From the NCBI GenBank assembly GCA_030631915.1, contig DAOVKF010000001.1:1-39878 (forward strand): a DNA stretch of 39,878 bases. Reading direction: 5' to 3'. Made by a program: the position numbers and the translations under genes. Below are positions 6,389 to 15,612 of this stretch, in pieces. Position 1 is the first letter of the stretch; each line of letters opens with the position of its first letter. The notes beneath the pieces are model-generated. The model was not told where the DNA came from and did not search any database. It saw nothing but the letters and a program-made list of their open reading frames with translations. The stretch comes from Candidatus Omnitrophota bacterium. Lineage in GTDB: Bacteria; Omnitrophota; Gorgyraeia; Tantalellales; Tantalellaceae.

Positions 6389-9300
6389 ATGAAGAACAAT
6401 GGTTTACCGGAAAAACAGGGCCTTTATGATCCGCGGTTCGAACACGACAGCTGCGGCGTGGGGTTTGTCTGCGATGTAAAGGGTAAAAAATCCAATGAAA
6501 TAATAAGGAAAGCTATAGAGGTCCTTGAAAACCTGAGCCACCGCGGCGCGGTCGGCGCTGATCCAAAGACGGGCGACGGCGCCGGGATACTGTTCCAGAT
6601 ACCGCATGAGTTCTATCTCCGCGTATGCGCTGATACAGGTATTGACCTGCCCCCTTCCGGCAGATATGGCACGGGACTCGTGTTCCTGCCGGCTGATGCC
6701 GGGGAACGCCGGTTCTGTGAAGATACTTTTGGGCGCGTGATCAGAGAAGAGGGACAGTTTTTGCTCGGGTGGCGCGCAGTGCCGGTAGACGATTCGATCA
6801 TAGGTAAAGGCGCAAGAGACACGCAGCCTGTGATAAAACAGATCTTCATCGCCCGGGACAAAGGGATCGACGAGCAGCTTGTTTTCGAACGTAAACTTTA
6901 TGTTATCAGGAAGAGGGTGGAGAATACGGTCCGTTCTTCGAGGATCCGACAGAAGAGTTTTTTCTATATCACCAGTGTTTCGTCAAGGACGGTCAGTTAC
7001 AAGGGGCTGTTAATGCCGGGCCAGGTGAAGCAATATTATCCTGATCTCCGGGACAAGGGGATAAAAAGCGCGCTCGCGATGGTACATTCGCGATACAGCA
7101 CCAATACGTTCCCAACCTGGGACCTGGCCCAGCCGTTCCGATTTCTCGCGCATAACGGGGAGATCAATACTTTAAGGGGGAATATTAACTGGTTCCGCGC
7201 GCGGGAAAGGCTGCTGGAAAGCAGGCTTTTCGGCGATGACATACGGAAGATCAAACCCGTTATCGTCGAAGGTGGCAGCGATTCCGCTATAATCGACAAT
7301 GTTTTCGAGCTTCTGGTCCTCTCGGGCAGATCACTTCCGCACGCGATGATGATGCTTATACCCGGCGCCTGGGAACACGACAGACTCCTGGACGAGGAGG
7401 TCCGGGATTTTTATAAATACCATGCCTGTTTCATGGAACCCTGGGACGGCCCCGCGGCCATAGCTTTCACTGATGGAAGGAGCATAGGGGCTGTGCTGGA
7501 CAGGAACGGCCTTCGTCCTGCGCGTTACATTGTAACCAAAAAGGGCTTTGTCGTAATGGCTTCTGAGGCCGGGGTGCTGAATATCGATCCGTCCGATATC
7601 AGGCTTTCCGGAAGACTGGAGCCGGGCAAAATGTTTTTGATCGATACCGGGACCGGCCGCATTGTCGATGACACCGAGATAAAAAAAGAAGTTTCCACCC
7701 GCCGCCCTTACGGCATGTGGAACAAAGAGAACATGGTTGAACTCGATGGTCTTCCTGACGCGGGGAAAGATTCCCCGGGAATACCGGATATTTTTACTTA
7801 TTTGAAAGCGTTCGGTTATTCCCGTGAGGACCTGAAAATGATCATCGGTCCCATGGCTGAACACGGGACAGAACCGACCGGGTCAATGGGCAATGACATG
7901 CCTCATGCTTTTCTGTCCAAAAAACCCCAGTTGCTTTATAATTATTTCAAGCAGCTGTTCGCGCAGGTCACAAACCCCGCTATTGACCCCATCAGGGAAG
8001 AGATGGTCATGAGTGTTGAAAGTTATGCCGGCGCTCAGAGAAATGTCCTGGATGAAACTCCCCGGCATTCCCGTAAGTTAAAGATAAAGAACCCGATCCT
8101 TTGTGATGAACAGCTTGAAAAGATCCGCGCTATCGATGAAAACGGGTTTAACACAAAGACCATTTCCCTGCTTTTCAGTGTCTCCGACAAGGAGGAGTTC
8201 ATTAAAACACTGGATAGAGTATGTGAAGACTCTGTTTCCGCGATACAGCAGGGATATACTTTTATAATCCTGAGCGACCGCGGCGTAAATGATAAACTCG
8301 CGGCCCTGCCCGTTCTTCTGGCCACAAGCGCGGTGCACCATCATCTTGTGAGGAACGGGATGCGGACGCAGATAGGCATAATGGTTGAAAGCGCGGAACC
8401 CCGAGAAGTACACCATTTCGCTCTTTTATTCGGCTATGGCGCGGACTGCGTGAATCCGTATCTTGCTTATAAAGCGGTCGAGTATCATGTAAAAGAGGGA
8501 CAGGTGCGGCTGGATACTGAAACAGCTCTGAAAAATTACAAAAAAGCCGTGGATAAAGGGATCTTGAAGATACTTTCGAAAATGGGTATATCGACTCTGC
8601 GGAGTTACAGGGGGGCCCAGATATTCGAGGCCCTTGGGCTGAACGAAGACGTTGTTAAAAGGTATTTTACCGGAACGGTATCCAGGATCGGCGGCGCGGG
8701 CCTGGACGTGATCGCAAAAGAGACGGTTTCCAGGCACAAAGAAGCGTATCCTGAGAACAAGAACCGGGAGAAACCCGGTCTGGCCACGGGCGGTATATAC
8801 CAGTGGAAACGGGACGGTGAGTTCCATTTGTGGCGGCCCGAAAGCATTGCCGCGCTCCAGGATTCTGTCAGAAAAGGGGATTACGAACGGTATAAAGAAT
8901 TCGCGCGGCTCATCAACGATCAAACGGGAAACCCCGCGACGTTACGGAGTTTACTTAAATTCAGGAAAACAGACCCCGTGCCGCTTGAAGAGGTCGAACC
9001 GGTCGAGGAGATCGTCAAACGGTTCGCCACCGGCGCCATGAGTTTCGGGTCCATAAGTAAAAGCGCGCATGAATCAATAGCTATCGCGATGAACCGGCTC
9101 GGGGCGAGGTCCAATACAGGTGAAGGCGGCGAGGATCCGGCGCGTTTTGCCGCGCTCCCGAACCATGACTCCGCGCGGAGCGCGGTAAAACAGGTCGCTT
9201 CGGGAAGGTTCGGCGTGACCACGAACTATCTTGTCAACGCCGATGAAATTCAGATAAAGATAGCCCAGGGCGCGAAACCGGGCGAAGGCGGCCAGCTTCC

Positions 9301-10921
9301 CGGCCACAAGGTAAGCGCTATAATCGCGCGCACGCGCTATACGACCCCGGGGGTAACATTGATCTCGCCTCCGCCTCATCATGATATTTATTCGATAGAG
9401 GACCTCGCGCAGCTTATTTTTGACCTGAAAAACGTTAATCCGCGCGCCCGTATAAGCGTTAAACTGGTATCTGAGACAGGCGTGGGGACTGTCGCCGCAG
9501 GAGTCGCCAAGGGACACGCTGACATGATACTTATATCAGGGGGGGACGGAGGGACAGGAGCGTCTCCCAGAAGCTCGATCAGGCACGCGGGGCTTCCATG
9601 GGAGCTGGGCCTTTCAGAAACACATCAGACGCTTGTGTTGAACGATCTTCGGGGCAGGGTGCGCCTGCAGACTGACGGGCAGATGCGCACGGGCAGGGAC
9701 GTGGCCATAGCGGCTTTCCTCGGGGCTGAGGAGTACGGGTTCTCCACTTCTGTCCTGGTCACGCTGGGCTGTGTGATGCTCAGACACTGCCACCTTAACA
9801 ACTGTTCCCTCGGAGTGGCCACACAGGACGAGATGCTCGAGAAAAGATTCCGGGGCAGGCCCGAGTATGTGGTAAATTACATGCGTTTTGTCGCGCGGGA
9901 ATTACGCGGGATCATGGCGGAACTGGGAGTGAGGAGCGTCGATGAGATGATCGGCAGGACAGATCTGCTGGAGGTCAATACGGATCTTGTTCCGGAAAAA
10001 GCGAAAGGGGTTGATTTTGCGCGGATCCTCTATAAACCCGTAGTCCCTGAAAGCACACCCGCGCGCTGTGTCATGTCGCAGGACCACGGTATCGACGACG
10101 TGCTTGACAGAAAGATCATTGAACTTGCCGGAGCGGCGATAGAACAAGCGGAACCCGCGCGGCTCGAGCTTTCCATAAACAATACCAACAGGACCACAGG
10201 CGCGATGTTAAGCGGTGAGGTATGCCGATCGCACGGAGAAGAAGGGCTTCCTGAAGATACCATCCGTTGCAGGTTCACGGGTGTCGCCGGGCAGAGTTTC
10301 GGGGCGTTTCTGGCAAAGGGTATAACCTTTGAACTCGAGGGTATGGCCAATGATTATGTGGGTAAAGGCATGTCCGGCGGCAGGATCGTCATATACCCCG
10401 GCAAGAAAGCCGCTTATAAAGCCGAAGAAAATATTATTATAGGGAATACTGCTTTTTACGGAGCCATATCCGGTGAGGCCTATGTCAGAGGGGTGGCGGG
10501 AGAAAGGTTCTGTATAAGGAATTCCGGGCTCTACGCTGTTGTGGAAGGAGTGGGGGAGCATGGATGCGAATATATGACGGGTGGAAGAGTCGTCGTGCTG
10601 GGCAGGACGGGGAGAAATTTTGCCGCTGGCATGTCCGGCGGTATCGCGTATGTTTACGATGAGGAAGGGATATTTAAGGATAGATGCAATAAGGACATGG
10701 TGCAGATGGAAGAACTTAACGACGACGACAGGACGACGGTCTATGATCTGGTGCATAGCCACCACAAATATACCGGAAGTCCTTGTGCGGAGAAAGTATT
10801 AAGCGCTTTTAACGAAAAAGTGAAAAAATTTATCAAAGTTATGCCCATGGAATACAAGCGTGTTCTGGAAGGTAAGAAGGTAGAAGCCCGCTTAGACCTT
10901 CTGGAGGTGTCTGATGGGTGA
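6389..10921 (+). CDS. gltB: Glutamate synthase large subunit (GOGAT alpha)
   Basis: About 1,510 residues, the usual length. With GltD it converts glutamine plus 2-oxoglutarate into two glutamates. The N-terminal class II glutaminase begins at the cysteine in HDSCGVGF (about residue 22 from ATG 6389, the predicted mature N-terminus after propeptide removal). The FMN domain shows KPGEGGQLPGHKV and SGGDGGTGASP (about residues 975-1060) and the [3Fe-4S] cysteines in CVMLRHCHLNNCS (about 1130). The C-terminal GXGXG helix follows. ATG 6389 has AGGTG 6 bases upstream; an in-frame GTG at 6380 would overlap that site. Its leader carries a promoter and two terminators. The stop overlaps gltD by 8 bp. 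Confidence 0.97.
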   Translation: MKNNGLPEKQGLYDPRFEHDSCGVGFVCDVKGKKSNEIIRKAIEVLENLSHRGAVGADPKTGDGAGILFQIPHEFYLRVCADTGIDLPPSGRYGTGLVFLPADAGERRFCEDTFGRVIREEGQFLLGWRAVPVDDSIIGKGARDTQPVIKQIFIARDKGIDEQLVFERKLYVIRKRVENTVRSSRIRQKSFFYITSVSSRTVSYKGLLMPGQVKQYYPDLRDKGIKSALAMVHSRYSTNTFPTWDLAQPFRFLAHNGEINTLRGNINWFRARERLLESRLFGDDIRKIKPVIVEGGSDSAIIDNVFELLVLSGRSLPHAMMMLIPGAWEHDRLLDEEVRDFYKYHACFMEPWDGPAAIAFTDGRSIGAVLDRNGLRPARYIVTKKGFVVMASEAGVLNIDPSDIRLSGRLEPGKMFLIDTGTGRIVDDTEIKKEVSTRRPYGMWNKENMVELDGLPDAGKDSPGIPDIFTYLKAFGYSREDLKMIIGPMAEHGTEPTGSMGNDMPHAFLSKKPQLLYNYFKQLFAQVTNPAIDPIREEMVMSVESYAGAQRNVLDETPRHSRKLKIKNPILCDEQLEKIRAIDENGFNTKTISLLFSVSDKEEFIKTLDRVCEDSVSAIQQGYTFIILSDRGVNDKLAALPVLLATSAVHHHLVRNGMRTQIGIMVESAEPREVHHFALLFGYGADCVNPYLAYKAVEYHVKEGQVRLDTETALKNYKKAVDKGILKILSKMGISTLRSYRGAQIFEALGLNEDVVKRYFTGTVSRIGGAGLDVIAKETVSRHKEAYPENKNREKPGLATGGIYQWKRDGEFHLWRPESIAALQDSVRKGDYERYKEFARLINDQTGNPATLRSLLKFRKTDPVPLEEVEPVEEIVKRFATGAMSFGSISKSAHESIAIAMNRLGARSNTGEGGEDPARFAALPNHDSARSAVKQVASGRFGVTTNYLVNADEIQIKIAQGAKPGEGGQLPGHKVSAIIARTRYTTPGVTLISPPPHHDIYSIEDLAQLIFDLKNVNPRARISVKLVSETGVGTVAAGVAKGHADMILISGGDGGTGASPRSSIRHAGLPWELGLSETHQTLVLNDLRGRVRLQTDGQMRTGRDVAIAAFLGAEEYGFSTSVLVTLGCVMLRHCHLNNCSLGVATQDEMLEKRFRGRPEYVVNYMRFVARELRGIMAELGVRSVDEMIGRTDLLEVNTDLVPEKAKGVDFARILYKPVVPESTPARCVMSQDHGIDDVLDRKIIELAGAAIEQAEPARLELSINNTNRTTGAMLSGEVCRSHGEEGLPEDTIRCRFTGVAGQSFGAFLAKGITFELEGMANDYVGKGMSGGRIVIYPGKKAAYKAEENIIIGNTAFYGAISGEAYVRGVAGERFCIRNSGLYAVVEGVGEHGCEYMTGGRVVVLGRTGRNFAAGMSGGIAYVYDEEGIFKDRCNKDMVQMEELNDDDRTTVYDLVHSHHKYTGSPCAEKVLSAFNEKVKKFIKVMPMEYKRVLEGKKVEARLDLLEVSDG

Positions 10922-12359
10922 TCCTCAGGGTTTTCAGAAAGTCGGGAGGCAAACGTCGGAAGGCAGACCGGTTCGCGAGCGCCTCAGGGATTACAGAGAG
11001 GTCCCGGTCATGCGTAAAGACGAACAGTCAAAGGAGCAGGCATCGCGCTGTATGGACTGCGGCACGCCTTTCTGCCACTGGGGATGTCCTCTCGGGAATT
11101 ATATCCCCGAATGGAACGATTTCATGTTTGACGGTCACTGGGAAAAGGCTTTTGAATTATTACAGGCAACTAACGATTTTCCGGAGTTTACGGGTAGGGT
11201 ATGTCCGGCAACCTGCGAATACGCGTGCGTGCTGGGCATAAATGACGATCCTGTGACCATACGCGAGAACGAACTCGCCGTAATAGAATACGCGTTCAGG
11301 AACGGGATGATAAAACCCCGGCCGCCCGTAACACGGACCGGGAAAAATGTCGCTGTTATAGGTTCAGGTCCGGCCGGGCTTGCCTGCGCAGCGCAGCTTA
11401 ACAGAGCGGGCCACAACGTTGTCGTATATGAAAAGGACGATAAGATCGGCGGCATTCTCCGTTACGGCATACCGGATTTCAAGCTTGAGAAAGGGGTCAT
11501 TGACAGACGTCTCTCCCTGATGAGGGAAGAAGGGATAAAGTTCGAGGCATCCGTCAACGTGGGCATGGATTACGACGCGCGGACATTACTGAAGGAATAC
11601 GACGCGGTGTGCCTCGCCGGAGGTTCCCGCGTACCGCGCGATCTCACAGTCGAAGGTCGCGGTCTGGAAGGCATATATTTCGCCATGGATTATCTGACGC
11701 AGTCGAACAGAAGAATATCCGGCGGGAGAATACCCGCAGACCGGCTTATAGACGCCGGGGGCAGGAAAGTCGTCGTGATCGGGGGAGGAGATACAGGTTC
11801 TGACTGCGTTGGGACCGCCGGCAGGCAGGGCGCTTTGAGCGTGACGCAGATCGAACTTTTGCCGAAGCCCCCGGAAAGCCGCGCCGAAGATCAACCCTGG
11901 CCGGTATACCCGGTGCTTCTGAAAACCTCGACCAGTCATGAGGAAGGAGGAGACAGGATATGGTCGGTCAGGACAAAGAGATTCGCCGGCGAAAAAGGCC
12001 GTGTTAACAAACTCGGATGTGTACGCGTGGAATTTGTCAGGACAGATGAAAAAGCTCCTCCCGTGATGAAAGATATCCCTGGCAGCGGGTTTGAGATAGA
12101 AGCGGACCTTGTTGTTCTCGCTCTGGGTTTTATCCGTCCCGAACATGGCGGCCTACTCACGGAGCTGGGCGTCGAATTGGATGAACGCGGGAATGTCAGG
12201 ACCGGCGAAGGGCTCATGACCTCTGTCAGCAAAGTCTTTTCCGCCGGAGACATGAGGCGAGGCCAGTCGCTTGTCGTATGGGCGATCTCAGAGGGCCGCA
12301 GGGCCGCGCATTCCATTGACGTTTTTCTGACGGGACAAAGCAACCTTCCTTATATGTAG
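10914..12359 (+). CDS. gltD: Glutamate synthase small subunit (GOGAT beta)
   Basis: A 481-residue NAD(P)H-oxidising flavoprotein subunit of GOGAT. Seen: N-terminal 4Fe-4S cysteines in CMDCGTPFCHWGCPLGN and CPATCEYAC, the FAD dinucleotide fold (VAVIGSGPAGLACAAQ, about residues 145-160) and the NAD(P)H fold (KVVVIGGGDTGSDC, about 285-300). Length is typical. The ATG at 10914 overlaps the gltB stop, with GGAGG just upstream inside gltB, so the two are co-translated. No terminator hairpin is visible in the 17 bases before the next promoter at 12376. Confidence 0.96.
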   Translation: MGDPQGFQKVGRQTSEGRPVRERLRDYREVPVMRKDEQSKEQASRCMDCGTPFCHWGCPLGNYIPEWNDFMFDGHWEKAFELLQATNDFPEFTGRVCPATCEYACVLGINDDPVTIRENELAVIEYAFRNGMIKPRPPVTRTGKNVAVIGSGPAGLACAAQLNRAGHNVVVYEKDDKIGGILRYGIPDFKLEKGVIDRRLSLMREEGIKFEASVNVGMDYDARTLLKEYDAVCLAGGSRVPRDLTVEGRGLEGIYFAMDYLTQSNRRISGGRIPADRLIDAGGRKVVVIGGGDTGSDCVGTAGRQGALSVTQIELLPKPPESRAEDQPWPVYPVLLKTSTSHEEGGDRIWSVRTKRFAGEKGRVNKLGCVRVEFVRTDEKAPPVMKDIPGSGFEIEADLVVLALGFIRPEHGGLLTELGVELDERGNVRTGEGLMTSVSKVFSAGDMRRGQSLVVWAISEGRRAAHSIDVFLTGQSNLPYM

Positions 12360-12375
12360 TCCAATCCTTTTTTTC

Positions 12376-12404
12376 TTGACTAATCGTTCGAACTTCGAGA
12401 TAAT
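12376..12404 (+). promoter_or_regulatory. Sigma-70-type promoter for NuoE-like operon
   Basis: TTGACT (12376-12381) and GATAAT (12399-12404) with 17-bp spacing; predicted start near 12411. This places a hairpin (12411-12433), an ANTAR-type hexaloop and a terminator in the first 70 bases of the transcript. Confidence 0.6.
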
Positions 12405-12410
12405 TACCGG

Positions 12411-12457
12411 GCTGACACGCTGTTTGCGTCAGCAGGGAACAAAGACGTTCTTTCCTG
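12411..12457 (+). promoter_or_regulatory. Leader hairpin plus ANTAR-type hexaloop antiterminator
   Basis: First hairpin: GCTG (12411-12414) with CAGC (12430-12433) and ACGC with GCGT around loop TGTTT. Second hairpin: GAAC-[AAAGAC]-GTTC (12437-12450), extended by CAGG (12433-12436) with CCTG (12454-12457) across a TTT bulge; the hexaloop has A1 and G4. The hexaloop and its 3' arm are exactly the 5' arm of the terminator at 12441-12481. This is the clearest of the three candidate ANTAR sites. The first loop is five bases, not a canonical hexaloop. Confidence 0.6.
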
Positions 12458-12481
12458 CGGAGGGAGGAGTGTCTTTTTTTT
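12441..12481 (+). terminator. Attenuator terminator before NuoE-like operon
   Basis: A 16-bp stem, including several G-U pairs, joins 12441-12456 (AAAGACGTTCTTTCCT) to 12461-12476 around loop GCGG, followed by T to 12482. It lies between the promoter at 12376 and the first gene at 12549. A further hairpin (GACCG/CGGTC inside CTCAT/ATGAG, about 12491-12527) follows, just before the AGGAG ribosome-binding site. Confidence 0.85.
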
Positions 12482-12548
12482 TGATCAAAAACTCATGACC
12501 GTCCTTTTAGGCGGTCTCAGAGAATGAGAACCAGGAGCAAAAAAAAAG

Positions 12549-13040
12549 ATGACGACCGCAGACGCGAAAAGAGTCGATACTATACTAAAAGGCAGAGAAG
12601 GCGCTTCCGGCGAATTGATCGAGGCGCTGCAGGATATCCAGGATGCCTTTAAGTACCTTCCGGAAGAGGCGCTGAGAAGTGTGTCGGAAAAGATGGCAGT
12701 GCCCCTTATCGAAGTATTCAGAGTTGCGAATTATTATAAGGCGTTTACGCTTCAGCCGCGCGGCAGGCATCTCCTTACGGTCTGCATGGGGACCGCGTGC
12801 CATGTGAGAGGAGCGCCCAGGTTCCTGGATGAGGTCCTCGGCCAGCTTGACATCAAACCCGGAGAGACTACCGAAGACGGCGACTTTACCGTGGAAACGG
12901 TAAACTGCCTCGGCGCGTGCGCTTTAGGCCCGGTCGTGGTGCTTGACGGAAAATATCATGACCATATGACCGCCGGGAAATTACGCGCTTTGATCCAGGG
13001 GACCCTCTCTAAGAAGGCAAAAAAAACAGGTGATAGATGA
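12549..13040 (+). CDS. NuoE/HndA-like [2Fe-2S] NADH-oxidoreductase subunit
   Basis: A 163-residue thioredoxin-fold ferredoxin of the NuoE/HndA/HydC family. Four cluster cysteines are seen in CMGTACHVRG and NCLGACALGP, the normal spacing. The N-terminal helical part (ELIEALQDIQDAFKYLPEE) is typical. This family passes electrons to or from the NuoF-like flavoprotein subunit, encoded next with a 4-bp ATGA overlap. AGGAG precedes ATG 12549 by 11 bases. No other complex I genes (membrane subunits, NuoBCDHI) are present, so it belongs to a soluble NADH-oxidising module. Regulated by the upstream promoter/attenuator if those predictions hold. Confidence 0.92.
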   Translation: MTTADAKRVDTILKGREGASGELIEALQDIQDAFKYLPEEALRSVSEKMAVPLIEVFRVANYYKAFTLQPRGRHLLTVCMGTACHVRGAPRFLDEVLGQLDIKPGETTEDGDFTVETVNCLGACALGPVVVLDGKYHDHMTAGKLRALIQGTLSKKAKKTGDR

Positions 13041-14890
13041 GAACCATAGCTTGCATGGAAGATCTGGAAAAACTGGCCGAGCAAAAGAGAAAAGAAAACC
13101 GTGGATACAGCAGGACAGTTACTCTCTGCGCAGGCACCGGATGTTGCGCGTCAGGATGCCTTTCAGTGATAAAAGCGTTACGTGAAGAGCTGGAGCGTTT
13201 GAAATTAAAGGAAAAGATCAAGATCAGGGCTACCGGTTGCCACGGTTTCTGCGAACAGGGGCCGCTCATGGTCATAGAACCCGGGAATATTTTTTATTGC
13301 CGGATCAAGCCCGAGGATATCCCTGAGATCGTTGCCGAGACATTGCAGAAGGACCGGCTGATAGAAAGGTTAATGTATACCGACCCTTCTTCGGGCAGAA
13401 AGATCGCCTGTGAGGCGGAGATCCCTTTTTATAAAGCGCAGGACCGGACAGTACTGGGCCAGAATAAACTGGTTGACCCGTGCGCGGTCGGGGATTATAT
13501 AGCGAATGGCGGCTATTCCGCGTTAGTCAAGGTCCTGACATCCATGAAGCCCGAAGAGGTGATAGACGAGATCAAACGGTCCGGGCTCAGGGGCAGGGGC
13601 GGCGGCGGGTTCCCTGCCGGTAGACAATGGGAGTATTGCAGACAGGCCGAGGGTGAACCCAAGTATGTTATCTGCAACGCGGACGAAGGCGACCCCGGCG
13701 CTTACATGGACAGGAGTGTTCTCGAGGGCAACCCTCATGTCGTTATCGAGGGCATGCTTATCGGAGCGTTCGCCATCGGCGCGAAGCATGGTTTTATATA
13801 CGTCAGGAATGAATATCCGCTCGCGGTGGAACATTCAAAGATCGCGGTCGAGCAGGCCGGGAAGCTGGGGCTCCTGGGAACGAATATCCTCGGGACGGAT
13901 TTTTCGTTTGACATAAAAATAGCCAGAGGCGGCGGCGCGTTCGTGTGCGGCGAGTCGACCGCGTTAATGGCCTCTCTGGAAGGCATGGTCGGTGAGCCCA
14001 GGCCAAAGGATATCCATACGACGGACAAAGGGTTTAAGGACCTGCCGACAAATCTGAATAATGTTGAGACCTGGGCCAATGTGCCTTTTATCATCAATAA
14101 GGGGTCTTCCTGGTTCGCCTCAAAAGGCACCTCCGGGAGCAAGGGAACAAAGATCTTTGCCCTGACCGGACAGATAAGAAATACCGGGTTGGTCGAGATC
14201 TCCATGGGGACCACTCTGCGGGAGATCATATATGATATAGGCGGCGGATCCGCTACGGGGAAAAAGATAAAGGCGGTCCAGACAGGCGGGCCGTCCGGGG
14301 GCTGTCTTCCCGAGGAACTCTTTGATCTGCCCGTGGATTTCGAGGCGTTGGCCGAAGCGGGTTCAATGGTGGGTTCAGGCGGGATGGTGGTAATGGACGA
14401 GGATACCTGCATGGTCGATGTCGCCAGGTATTTTCTGGAATTCCTTCTGGACGAATCATGCGGTAAATGTGTTCCGTGCAGGATCGGCCTGAGCCGCATG
14501 CTGGAAATAATAAAAGATATCACGGAAGGCAGGGGAACGGAAGAAAAACTGGAACTCCTGAAAGACACGGCTGAAACCGTATCCGTGGCTTCATTATGCG
14601 CTTTGGGCAAAACAGCCCCTAACCCGGTGCTATCCACGATCAAATATTTCCGGTCCGAATACGAAGCACATATAAAGAAAAAACAATGTCCCGCCGGGGT
14701 GTGCAGGGAATTGATACATTATTCCATTGACCGGGACAAATGCACGGGCTGCGGCGTTTGTTTAACGGCCTGTCCCCATGAGGCCATTACGGGCGAAAAA
14801 GGAAAGGTTCACAGGATCGAGGACGATAAATGCCGGAAATGCGGTATTTGCGGGGAAGCGTGTAAATTCGGCGCGATCAAGCTGTCATAG
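13037..14890 (+). CDS. NuoF/HydB-like NADH-binding flavoprotein with extra ferredoxin domains
   Basis: A 617-residue protein of the HydB/HndC architecture. Residues about 1-115 are a second thioredoxin-like [2Fe-2S] domain (CAGTGCCASGC, later CHGFCEQG). The NuoF core follows with NADH/FMN motifs RGRGGGGFPAGRQWE and CNADEGDPGAYMDRS (about 180-230), and the 4Fe-4S site SCGKCVPCR (about 473-481) with a distal cysteine. The C-terminus has two 4Fe-4S ferredoxin motifs, CTGCGVCLTACP and CRKCGICGEAC. This set is characteristic of flavin-based electron-bifurcating NADH:ferredoxin enzymes. It overlaps the NuoE-like gene by 4 bp. No hydrogenase or formate dehydrogenase catalytic subunit is nearby. Confidence 0.93.
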   Translation: MRTIACMEDLEKLAEQKRKENRGYSRTVTLCAGTGCCASGCLSVIKALREELERLKLKEKIKIRATGCHGFCEQGPLMVIEPGNIFYCRIKPEDIPEIVAETLQKDRLIERLMYTDPSSGRKIACEAEIPFYKAQDRTVLGQNKLVDPCAVGDYIANGGYSALVKVLTSMKPEEVIDEIKRSGLRGRGGGGFPAGRQWEYCRQAEGEPKYVICNADEGDPGAYMDRSVLEGNPHVVIEGMLIGAFAIGAKHGFIYVRNEYPLAVEHSKIAVEQAGKLGLLGTNILGTDFSFDIKIARGGGAFVCGESTALMASLEGMVGEPRPKDIHTTDKGFKDLPTNLNNVETWANVPFIINKGSSWFASKGTSGSKGTKIFALTGQIRNTGLVEISMGTTLREIIYDIGGGSATGKKIKAVQTGGPSGGCLPEELFDLPVDFEALAEAGSMVGSGGMVVMDEDTCMVDVARYFLEFLLDESCGKCVPCRIGLSRMLEIIKDITEGRGTEEKLELLKDTAETVSVASLCALGKTAPNPVLSTIKYFRSEYEAHIKKKQCPAGVCRELIHYSIDRDKCTGCGVCLTACPHEAITGEKGKVHRIEDDKCRKCGICGEACKFGAIKLS

Positions 14891-14898
14891 GAGAATAA

Positions 14899-15612
14899 AT
14901 GAGTGAATATGTAACCCTTACAATTAACGGCGCTAAAGTAAGGGCGCCTCGAGGTACATCAGTATTGGACGCCGCGCTGGATTACGGGATATGCATACCG
15001 CACCTCTGTCACATGCAGGGGGTGATCCCCACGGGTGTCTGCCGTCTGTGTATCGTGGAGGTTATTGAAAAAGGCAGGTCAAAAGTTACTACCTCCTGCA
15101 CTCTTGAAGCGGAGGAAGGGATGGTAATTTTAGCTCATACGGACAAGATCCTTAAGGCGAGGAAGAATATCGCCGAGATGCTGGTAGCCGAAGCGCCTAA
15201 TTCACGCGCCATCCAGGACATTGCTCTCAAGTGCGGCGTTAAAGACGTCCGGTATCCTTTCCGCAATAAGGATTGCGTTTTATGCGGACGATGCGTCAGA
15301 GCCTGCACCGAGATATGGCGGTCCAGGTCCCTGGGTTTTGTGGGGCGCGGAGAACAGCGGCATGTCGCCCTTCCGTTCGACGAACGTCCGGAATTCTGTA
15401 AAAGATGCAATGCCTGTATCGATCTCTGTCCCATGACCATTACTCCGTGTGACGGGCCCATGAAAAAAGGCGAGGAATATTTTTGCGGGAAATGCGAGTC
15501 TCAACTGTCAATGTCGGAAGATTTTGTGGATAGTTGCGTGTGGTGCAGACTGGGAGAAGGGTTTGACGTGACAGGCAGACACGCCGGAAGAAAACAGGAG
15601 GATAAAAGATGA
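14899..15612 (+). CDS. NuoG/HydA N-terminal-like iron-sulfur protein without catalytic domain
   Basis: A 237-residue Fe-S protein. The N-terminus is a plant-type [2Fe-2S] ferredoxin domain (CIPHLCHMQG, then CRLC, then a later TSC). Then come ferredoxin motifs CVLCGRCVRACTE and CKRCNACIDLCP, and an extra pair CGKC/CVWC near the C-terminus. This resembles the electron-wiring part of HydA/HoxU/NuoG, but the protein stops before any H-cluster or molybdopterin domain. AGGAGAATAA precedes its ATG, 8 bp after the NuoF-like gene, and its stop overlaps the GltS-like gene by 4 bp. It is therefore a likely electron bridge from the NADH module to the GltS-like partner, which is inference. Confidence 0.88.
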   Translation: MSEYVTLTINGAKVRAPRGTSVLDAALDYGICIPHLCHMQGVIPTGVCRLCIVEVIEKGRSKVTTSCTLEAEEGMVILAHTDKILKARKNIAEMLVAEAPNSRAIQDIALKCGVKDVRYPFRNKDCVLCGRCVRACTEIWRSRSLGFVGRGEQRHVALPFDERPEFCKRCNACIDLCPMTITPCDGPMKKGEEYFCGKCESQLSMSEDFVDSCVWCRLGEGFDVTGRHAGRKQEDKR

